This document shows, one piece after another, positions 58,415 to 64,000 of a stretch of DNA of 64,000 nt. The notes under the pieces are model-generated. The model saw nothing but the letters and a program-made list of their open reading frames with translations. It made no database searches and had not been told where the DNA came from. Numbering within the stretch: position 1 is the stretch's first letter; the number at the start of each line of letters is the position of its first letter. Source of the DNA: Youhaiella tibetensis (GTDB lineage Bacteria > Pseudomonadota > Alphaproteobacteria > Rhizobiales > Devosiaceae); the NCBI RefSeq assembly GCF_008000755.1, contig NZ_CP041690.1:4180001-4244000 (forward strand), given 5' to 3'. A program made the position numbers and the translations under genes.

Positions 58415-58711
58415 CTAGTAGTTCGGCTTGCAGATCTGGTTGGACCGGGCGACGTACTCGTTCCATTCCTTCTGCACGTCCTGGGGCGCGTTTCCGGCCC
58501 CCTTCATCCCGGCGATGACGTAACCCATCATGCGCTCGTCGATGAGCTTCATGGCGGCATCGGCCTTGCAGGTGCACAGCGTCTCATCGCCACTGATGCC
58601 GAGGCAAACGCTCTTGAACTCGGACTTCTGGGCCGCCGTGGGCGCCCCGGCGAACGCCGGCCCGGCCGTCAGGGCCAGGGCAAGCACCCCAAGTGTCAGA
58701 AAAGACTTCAC
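58415..58711 (-). CDS. Small secreted four-cysteine protein inside the sdh operon
   Basis: 98 aa. Signal peptide MKSFLTLGVLALALTAGPAF ending at FAG|AP, then a 75-residue mature helical protein with four cysteines (SVCLGISGDETLCTCKAD and ICKPNY), the spacing suggesting two disulphides or a metal site. Not assigned to a family. It overlaps the DUF3052 gene by 4 nt and lies 21 nt upstream of sdhB, so it is an integral part of the sdh transcript. Confidence 0.82.
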   Translation of the reverse strand: MKSFLTLGVLALALTAGPAFAGAPTAAQKSEFKSVCLGISGDETLCTCKADAAMKLIDERMMGYVIAGMKGAGNAPQDVQKEWNEYVARSNQICKPNY

Positions 58712-59139
58712 CGCAATTCCTTCCGGATGACCAGTTTGAGCCCCGACCAGACGGCATCGACCGCCGCCACCTTCACGTCCACCAGCCCCACCGGCAGCAG
58801 GACCTCGCGGATCACGTCCTCGGTGATGTCCGTGGGCACCTTGCTGGCCTTCTTGGGCCAGGAAACCCAGACCATCCCATCGCGCCTGATGGCGCCAAGA
58901 AAGGGCTTGGCGGCATCTTCAAGCACCGCACGCGAGGCGGTGAAGCCGTGGACGAAATCGAAACCCTCGGCCCCGGCGAGACCATCCCATCCGGCGCGGC
59001 GGGTTTCGGCAAAATCACGCGCCTCGGCCAACTCGGCGAGTTCAGCGGGAAGATCGAGAAACAGCACCCGCTGTCCGTCCTTGAGGCCCAGTTTCTGGGC
59101 CAGGGGCGTACCGGAATAGCCAGCGGGTGCGAGCGACAT
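58708..59139 (-). CDS. DUF3052 family protein inside the sdh operon
   Basis: 143 aa. The N-terminal AGYSGTPLAQKLGLKDGQRVLFLDLP and the later DGMVWVSWPKKASKVPTDITEDVIR / VDAVWSGLKLVIRK segments are the DUF3052 signature (a Rossmann-like, SAM-fold-reminiscent unit of unknown function). It starts 12 nt after sdhA and ends in an ATGA overlap with the four-cysteine gene. Confidence 0.88.
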   Translation of the reverse strand: MSLAPAGYSGTPLAQKLGLKDGQRVLFLDLPAELAELAEARDFAETRRAGWDGLAGAEGFDFVHGFTASRAVLEDAAKPFLGAIRRDGMVWVSWPKKASKVPTDITEDVIREVLLPVGLVDVKVAAVDAVWSGLKLVIRKELR

Positions 59140-59151
59140 TGCCGACTTCCC

Positions 59152-60963
59152 TTAGTAGACGCGCGCCTTGGGCGCGATCTTCTTGAGCGGAATGCCGCCC
59201 TCGTTTTCCGGGGTCAGCGGATCGACATGCACCGGGCGGTAGTCGAGGCTGACGACGCCCGTATCGGTATCGATCGAGGACAGCGTATGCTTGCGCCACT
59301 CGACGTCGTCGCGGTTGGGAAAATCCTCGCGGGCATGCGCCCCGCGGCTTTCCTTGCGCGCTTCGGCCGAAACCACCGTCACCATGGCATTGGCCATGAG
59401 GTTTTCGAGCTCGAGCGTTTCCACCAGGTCGGAGTTCCAGATCATCGAGCGGTCGGTGACCTTGATGTCCTTGAGCTGCCCGTAAACCTCGGTCATGCGC
59501 TTGACGCCCTGCTGGAGCGTTTCGCCGGTGCGGAAGACGGCAGCGTCCTCCTGCATGGTGCGCTGCATCTTTTCGCGCAGCACGGCGGTCGGGGCGTTGC
59601 CGTTGGCGTAGCGGAGCTTGTCGAAGCGGGCGAGGATTTTCTCGTCCTGGGCGCGGTTGATGCCGGGGATCGGGGCGGCGCGGTCGATGACTTTTCCCGC
59701 GCGCAGGGCCGCGGCACGGCCGAAGACCACGAGATCGGTCAGCGAATTGGAGCCCAGGCGATTGGCGCCGTGCACCGAGGCGCAGGCGGCTTCGCCGGCG
59801 GCCATGAGGCCGGGGACCACGCGGTCAAAGGCGCCCGGAGCCGGGTTCAGCACTTCGCCGTGATAGTTCGTCGGGATACCGCCCATGTTGTAGTGGACGG
59901 TCGGCAGCACGGGAATCGGATCGCGGGTGAGGTCGACGCCGGCAAAGATCTTGGCGCTCTCGGTGATGCCCGGCAGGCGCTCGTGCAGCACGGCCGGATC
60001 GAGGTGGTCGAGGTGGAGGAAGATGTGGTCCTTCTTGGGGCCGACGCCGCGCCCTTCGCGGATTTCGAGCGTCATGCAGCGGGAGACCACGTCGCGCGAG
60101 GCCAGATCCTTGGCGTTGGGGGCGTAGCGCTCCATGAAGCGCTCGCCTTCCGAATTGACCAGATACCCGCCCTCGCCGCGCGCGCCCTCGGTGATGAGCA
60201 CGCCCGCGCCATAGATGCCGGTGGGATGGAACTGCACGAATTCCATGTCCTGGAGCGGCAGGCCGGCGCGCGCCACCATGCCGTTGCCGTCGCCGGTGCA
60301 GGTATGGGCCGAGGTCGCCGAGAAATACGAGCGCCCGTAGCCGCCGGTGGCCAGCACCACCATCTTGGCGCGGAAGCGGTGCAGGGTGCCGTCGTCGAGC
60401 TTCCAGGCGATGATGCCCTGGCAGACGCCGTCATCGCTCATGATGAGGTCGAGCGCGAAATACTCGATGAAGAACTGCGCGTTGTGGCGCAGCGACTGGC
60501 CGTAGAGCGTGTGGAGGATGGCGTGGCCGGTGCGGTCGGCGGCGGCGCAGGTACGCTGCACCGGGGGACCGTCGCCGAATTCGGTCATGTGGCCGCCGAA
60601 CGGGCGCTGGTAGATCTTGCCGTCTTCGGTACGCGAGAAGGGCACGCCATAGTGCTCGAGCTCGTAAACCGCCGCCGGAGCCTCGCGGGCGAGATACTCC
60701 ATGGCGTCGTTGTCGCCGAGCCAGTCCGAGCCCTTGACGGTATCGTACATGTGCCACTGCCAGCTGTCGGGCCCCATGTTCTGGAGCGAGGCGGCAATGC
60801 CGCCCTGGGCGGCCACGGTGTGGGAGCGGGTCGGGAAAACCTTGGTGACGCAGGCAGTGTTGAGGCCCTGTTCGGCCATGCCCAGCGTGGCGCGCAGTCC
60901 CGCGCCGCCGGCGCCGACAACCACGACATCGAATTCGTGGTCGATGATTTCATAAGCCGTCAT
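59152..60963 (-). CDS. sdhA: Succinate dehydrogenase flavoprotein subunit
   Basis: 603 aa. FAD dinucleotide motif [12 protein letters not shown] (14-25), covalent-FAD His in [12 protein letters not shown] (H48), substrate site [22 protein letters not shown], and the capping/C-terminal helical domains. Oxidises succinate to fumarate. The DUF1674 protein at 13859-14056 is the likely flavination helper. It lies 6 nt after sdhD. Confidence 0.97.
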   Translation of the reverse strand: MTAYEIIDHEFDVVVVGAGGAGLRATLGMAEQGLNTACVTKVFPTRSHTVAAQGGIAASLQNMGPDSWQWHMYDTVKGSDWLGDNDAMEYLAREAPAAVYELEHYGVPFSRTEDGKIYQRPFGGHMTEFGDGPPVQRTCAAADRTGHAILHTLYGQSLRHNAQFFIEYFALDLIMSDDGVCQGIIAWKLDDGTLHRFRAKMVVLATGGYGRSYFSATSAHTCTGDGNGMVARAGLPLQDMEFVQFHPTGIYGAGVLITEGARGEGGYLVNSEGERFMERYAPNAKDLASRDVVSRCMTLEIREGRGVGPKKDHIFLHLDHLDPAVLHERLPGITESAKIFAGVDLTRDPIPVLPTVHYNMGGIPTNYHGEVLNPAPGAFDRVVPGLMAAGEAACASVHGANRLGSNSLTDLVVFGRAAALRAGKVIDRAAPIPGINRAQDEKILARFDKLRYANGNAPTAVLREKMQRTMQEDAAVFRTGETLQQGVKRMTEVYGQLKDIKVTDRSMIWNSDLVETLELENLMANAMVTVVSAEARKESRGAHAREDFPNRDDVEWRKHTLSSIDTDTGVVSLDYRPVHVDPLTPENEGGIPLKKIAPKARVY

Positions 60964-60969
60964 CAGGCA

Positions 60970-61350
60970 CTAACCCCAGAGAGCGATCTTGGCGATGGCG
61001 AGGACGCCGATCACGGCGATCGCCAGGCAGAAGAAATTGTTGAGCAGCATGGTGAGCGAGTGCAGGCGCGGATCATCGATATAGTCCTCGATGACCTCCT
61101 GCATGCCGATGCGCATGTGGACGCAGACATTGATCACCAGCAGCGCCGTGACGATGGCCACGAACGGGTTGCCGATGACGGCCAGCATCTCTGCACGGTC
61201 AGCCCCGGCCAGGCGGACCACCAGCCAGATGAAGAAGATGGTGAAGGCAATGCCGAGCGCCCCGGTGAGGCGCTGGGTGATGAAGTGCCGGGTGGCGAGC
61301 TTGCCCGAGCCGTAATGGCTCTTGGGATTGGAAATGACGCTCTTGTCCAT
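60970..61350 (-). CDS. sdhD: Succinate dehydrogenase membrane anchor subunit
   Basis: 126 aa, three membrane helices (about residues 32-52, 58-80 and 103-123). HFITQRLTGALGIAF carries the S/T-x-x-x-R quinone-site-like helix and VCVHMRIGMQEVIEDYIDD the conserved His/Arg/Asp of the anchor. Lies between sdhC (4-nt gap) and sdhA. Confidence 0.94.
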   Translation of the reverse strand: MDKSVISNPKSHYGSGKLATRHFITQRLTGALGIAFTIFFIWLVVRLAGADRAEMLAVIGNPFVAIVTALLVINVCVHMRIGMQEVIEDYIDDPRLHSLTMLLNNFFCLAIAVIGVLAIAKIALWG

Positions 61351-61354
61351 TGGC

Positions 61355-61744
61355 TTACCCCCTGAACCAGACGAAGACGGCCCAGACCACCAGGGTCAGG
61401 ATCACCGAGCCGATGAGATTGGCCCAGGCGATGGCCTCGCGCTGACCGGGCTCGAGCCCGTGGATTGAGTCCCAGATGAAGTGCCGGATGCCGCCCAAGA
61501 GGTGCTGGAACAGCGCCCAGGTGGCCAGGAACAGCACGAGCTGGCCGAACCAGCTGCCATAGATGAAGGTCACCACGCCGAGCGGCCCCTCGCCCCAGGC
61601 GCCGGCGACGAGCCAGGCCACGAGCAGGATGGTACCGGCATAAAGCGCCATGCCGGTGCCGCGCTGGACGATCGACATCGCCATCGTAATGGTGAAGCGG
61701 TAGATTTGAAGGTGCGGAGAAAGAGGGCGCGGACGCGTAGTCAT
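61355..61744 (-). CDS. sdhC: Succinate dehydrogenase cytochrome b556 subunit
   Basis: 129 aa, three membrane helices. RPLSPHLQIYRF at the N-terminus, quinone-site SIVQRGTG (residues 24-31), haem ligand H81 in FQHLLGGIRHFIWD. The usual SI-x-H-R reads SI-x-Q-R here (Q27). The start with GAGG 6 nt upstream is preferred over a longer frame. First gene of sdhCDA-DUF3052-(4Cys)-sdhB. Confidence 0.94.
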   Translation of the reverse strand: MTTRPRPLSPHLQIYRFTITMAMSIVQRGTGMALYAGTILLVAWLVAGAWGEGPLGVVTFIYGSWFGQLVLFLATWALFQHLLGGIRHFIWDSIHGLEPGQREAIAWANLIGSVILTLVVWAVFVWFRG

Positions 61745-61803
61745 GAAGCCTCGCTCGGAGGTCGGCCGGGGATATGGCCGACGCAGTCTGGAACGGTTCG
61801 AGA

Positions 61804-61832
61804 CTTCTAGTACCCTCAAGGGCGTTCGTCAA
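61804..61832 (-). promoter_or_regulatory. Possible sigma70 promoter of the sdh operon
   Basis: On the minus strand TTGACG (61832-61827), 17 bp, TAGAAG (61809-61804); transcription would start near 61797, about 53 nt before sdhC. The -35 matches consensus at five of six bases. Confidence 0.45.
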
Positions 61833-61920
61833 AGCCTCCTATGTCCGTCTTAGGTCTAACCTATGAAGGAAATGCAAGCGGCGGCCGCCAATCGGGGCGG
61901 ACCGCCATCGAAAACGCGCC

Positions 61921-62289
61921 TTACTTGCTCTTGAGCGGCAGGTTGGGATTCTGGAAGCCGCCGCCGCCCTTCTTCTTGACCGGGCCGCCATTGCCGTTTC
62001 CGGCCAGCGCCTCGGCATCGGGCAGGCCCAGCAGGCGATCGACGACGAGGAGCCGGCGGCCATCCCAGCGGCAGTCGGCGCGGATCGATTCGAAGCTGCA
62101 GGCGACCGAAACGCCGGCCGCGTGGCAGACCGCGCCCTCATCGATCAATTCGAGCAGACCGCCATTGCGATCGCAGCGGTTCTCGAAATTGCCCGACGAG
62201 AGGAGGGTCGACTGAGTTCCCGCCAGGGCGGCGGTGGAAAGACCGGCCGACAGCACGCCGGCGAGAGCGACAAGAGAGAGGATACGCAT
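61921..62289 (-). CDS. Small secreted protein of unknown function
   Basis: 122 aa. Signal peptide MRILSLVALAGVLSAGLSTA ending at ALA|GTQ, a mature part with four Cys (ENRCDRNGG, EGAVCHAAGVSVACSFE, ADCRWDG) and a Lys/Gly/Pro-rich tail (VKKKGGGGFQNPNLPLKSK). Not assigned to a family. Lies 176 bp upstream of sdhC on the same strand, with the sdh promoter between. Confidence 0.78.
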   Translation of the reverse strand: MRILSLVALAGVLSAGLSTAALAGTQSTLLSSGNFENRCDRNGGLLELIDEGAVCHAAGVSVACSFESIRADCRWDGRRLLVVDRLLGLPDAEALAGNGNGGPVKKKGGGGFQNPNLPLKSK

Positions 62290-62466
62290 TCAGGTGTTCT
62301 CCATTTTCCTCGGCGATCCGCCTGGACCGCCTGCAATGGAGCGCCCTGATAAGGACCGCCCGCCCAATCCGCCCTGAACCGGTCGTTTAACCGTGGTTCA
62401 GCTTGCCCTGTTGTATCGGCGCGCTTTTGGGACTACCTCGCGCGGGAGTTCAAGCTGGAGCCGGCC

Positions 62467-63045
62467 GTGTCCGAAAACGTCAAGATCCTCTCCCGATCCA
62501 TGCTGGCCAAGGGCTGGGGAACGCTGAGCGAAACGCATCTGGAAATGCGGCGCCGCGACGGCACCTGGCAGGCGATGACGCGCGAAACCTACGACCACGG
62601 CAACGCCGCCGCGGTGCTTCTGTGCAACCCGCAGGCCGGCAATGTCGTCCTCACCCGCCAGTTCCGCTACCCGGTGCTGCACAATGGCGACCCGGCCTGG
62701 TTGCTCGAAGTCTGCGCGGGCCTGCTCGACGGGGACACTCCCGAAACCTGCGCCCGGCGCGAATCGGAAGAAGAGACCGGCTATCGCCCCACCGCCCTCA
62801 TCCACGCCTTCGTTGCCTATGCCAGCCCCGGCTCGGTGACCGAAAAGCTCGACTGCTTCATCGGGCTCTACGACGAAGGCTCACGCGTCAATGACGGGGG
62901 CGGCCTCCATCACGAGGGCGAGGACATCGAGGTGATCGAGATGGCCTTCGAGGAAGCGTTCGGCCTGATCGCGAGCGGGGAGATCATCGACGCCAAGACC
63001 ATCATGCTGCTCCAGCACGCCGCGCTCTCCAAGATCTTCGGCTAG
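62467..63045 (+). CDS. nudK: Nudix hydrolase, NudK-like
   Basis: 192 aa from GTG. The Nudix box region CAGLLDGDTPETCARRESEE (83-102) and EETGY match the GDP-mannose pyrophosphatase NudK subgroup, where the CAGLLDxDxPExC pattern is typical; the Glu found ahead of the P-E is Thr91 here. FRYPVLHNGDPAWLLEVCAGLL and the KLDCFIGLY strand agree with ADP-sugar/GDP-sugar pyrophosphatases. Its stop is shared in CTAG with the convergent DUF1737 gene. Confidence 0.88.
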   Translation: MSENVKILSRSMLAKGWGTLSETHLEMRRRDGTWQAMTRETYDHGNAAAVLLCNPQAGNVVLTRQFRYPVLHNGDPAWLLEVCAGLLDGDTPETCARRESEEETGYRPTALIHAFVAYASPGSVTEKLDCFIGLYDEGSRVNDGGGLHHEGEDIEVIEMAFEEAFGLIASGEIIDAKTIMLLQHAALSKIFG

Positions 63046-63251
63046 ACGTAGTCGACCAGCTTCTTGTCCGGATCGTAGGGCTGCTCGCTCACCTGCTTGG
63101 TGACGGCCTGCCCGCAGCGCATCTTCATGGTGGCGCCGTCGAACGCGTAGGAGGGCGATCCGTGGAGGGTCCAGCCCTCCGAAAGCGCCTTGGTTACCTT
63201 GTGGCAGAAGGCCGAATCGTCTTCCCCGGTCAAGAAACGATAAATCTGCAT
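63042..63251 (-). CDS. DUF1737 domain protein
   Basis: 69 aa. MQIYRFLTGEDDSAFCHKVT, then GWTLHGSPSYAFDGATMKMRCGQAV is the DUF1737 pattern (short alpha-beta protein, function unknown). The ATG at 63251 with GGGA upstream gives the family length; the longer frame upstream lies in the promoter region shared with the carbonic anhydrase gene. Confidence 0.85.
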   Translation of the reverse strand: MQIYRFLTGEDDSAFCHKVTKALSEGWTLHGSPSYAFDGATMKMRCGQAVTKQVSEQPYDPDKKLVDYV

Positions 63252-63324
63252 CGCTATCCCTTGCATTTCGCCTATGTGGCGATTGCTGTTGATCCGGCGG
63301 TTACTTACCGCTAATTCAACCGTC

Positions 63325-63966
63325 ATGCATCGTTTTCCCGCGTTTCTGCTCAACGGCTATTCCAACTTCATGTCGGGCCGCTATGCCCGCGAGGAAGAGC
63401 GCTATCGTGACCTGGCCAAGGAAGGCCAGAGCCCCACGGCCATGATCATCGCCTGCTGCGACAGCCGCGCAGCCCCCGAGACGATCTTCGACAGCGGGCC
63501 GGGCGAATTGTTCGTCCTGCGCAACATCGCCAACCTGGTGCCGACCTACCAGCCGGACGCCAACCTGCACGGCACCTCGGCGGCCATCGAGTTCGCGGTC
63601 AAGCAGCTCGAGATCAAGGACCTGATCGTGATGGGCCATGGCCGGTGCGGCGGTATCCATGCCGCGCTGAACCTGGATAGCGCCGCCATCAAGCAGTTCG
63701 ACTTCGTGGGCAATTGGGTGAGCCTGCTCAACCCCGTGGCCGACCAGGTCAACAAGAACTCCTGGATGACCGAAGGAGAGCGCCGCACCGCGCTCGAGCG
63801 CATCTCGATCCGCCATTCGATCGGAAACCTGCGCACCTTCCCCTTCATCAAGGCCCTCGAGGACGAGGGGCGCCTGGCTCTGCACGGCGCCTGGTTCGAC
63901 ATTTCGACCGGCGAATTGTGGCTCATGGACCCCGATACCGGCGATTTCGACCGGCCCGAAATTTAA
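63325..63966 (+). CDS. Beta-class carbonic anhydrase
   Basis: 213 aa, interconverts CO2 and bicarbonate. Zinc and catalytic residues complete: C45, D46, R48 in ACCDSRAAPE and H105/C108 in MGHGRCGGIH. FVLRNIANLVP and GTSAAIEFAVKQL are the usual neighbours. The ATG at MHRFPAFLLNGY is preferred over one 17 codons earlier, which lies in a stretch without homology. The last 34 bases of the window hold nothing further. Confidence 0.96.
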   Translation: MHRFPAFLLNGYSNFMSGRYAREEERYRDLAKEGQSPTAMIIACCDSRAAPETIFDSGPGELFVLRNIANLVPTYQPDANLHGTSAAIEFAVKQLEIKDLIVMGHGRCGGIHAALNLDSAAIKQFDFVGNWVSLLNPVADQVNKNSWMTEGERRTALERISIRHSIGNLRTFPFIKALEDEGRLALHGAWFDISTGELWLMDPDTGDFDRPEI

Positions 63967-64000
63967 CGGCGCCGCTAAGGTTCCAGCACTTTTTGTTGAT

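Overview
The window is a GC-rich chromosomal segment from an alphaproteobacterium, most likely of the order Hyphomicrobiales and plausibly a Devosia-like genus (inferred from gene order and protein style, not searched). Pointers are the sdhCDAB / mdh / sucCDAB / lpdA block in rhizobial order, hemC-hemD next to an alphaproteobacterial Mic60/mitofilin gene and hemY, an imuA-imuB-dnaE2 cassette behind a GTTC-N7-GTTC LexA box, two GGAAC-N17-CGTT promoters of the EcfG general-stress type and a TTAA-N7-TTAA CtrA-like site. No prophage, insertion sequence, CRISPR array or rRNA operon was seen. Genes are tightly packed, with many 4-nt ATGA overlaps and several TTG/GTG starts.

Layout. 1-3.1 kb: the end of a carbohydrate-type ABC importer operon (binding protein, two permeases, the second cut by the window edge) behind two AAAAGCTTTT palindromes. 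3.2-6.2 kb: an M20 peptidase, a sugar-isomerase-like TIM barrel, a secreted protein and tRNA-Thr(CGT). 6.3-13.4 kb: hemC-hemD-mic60-hemY on the minus strand, diverging from tsaD-gpsA-YciI-EVE. 13.4-19.9 kb: DUF1761, a DUF1674 SDH assembly factor, htpX, rsmB, a heparinase II/III-like protein and purH, closed by a strong terminator. 20.3-26.6 kb: large NAD-glutamate dehydrogenase diverging from leuC. 26.6-27.8 kb: three tandem paralogous small proteins, the first behind an EcfG-type promoter. 28-37.3 kb: yggT, DUF167, K+-independent membrane pyrophosphatase hppA, soluble pyrophosphatase ppa, small enzymes, a MerR-ATPase fusion and a MarR regulator with phased operators. 37.5-44 kb: a TerB-like protein and the SOS mutagenesis cassette. 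44-61.8 kb: the TCA-cycle block on the minus strand. 61.9-64 kb: a secreted protein, a NudK-like hydrolase, DUF1737 and a beta-carbonic anhydrase.

How the genes fit together. Some 17 kb encode most of the oxidative half of the TCA cycle: 2-oxoglutarate dehydrogenase E1/E2/E3, succinyl-CoA synthetase, succinate dehydrogenase and malate dehydrogenase. NAD-GDH feeds 2-oxoglutarate into it from glutamate, and the distant DUF1674 protein probably helps flavinate SdhA. Non-TCA genes sit inside this block: a cupin between sucC and sucD, a four-cysteine secreted protein plus DUF3052 between sdhA and sdhB, and a LysE-type exporter plus an unknown protein between sucB and lpdA.

The least explained signals are regulatory. 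An EcfG-type promoter at 44419-44444 is followed by about 80 nt of palindromic sequence ending in a terminator, which makes a candidate stress-induced small RNA or attenuated leader. A -24/-12 sigma54-like element at 28010-28026 is followed by a 13-bp terminator hairpin with no gene between them, a second small-RNA candidate. A family of roughly 110-bp palindromic intergenic repeats occurs twice.
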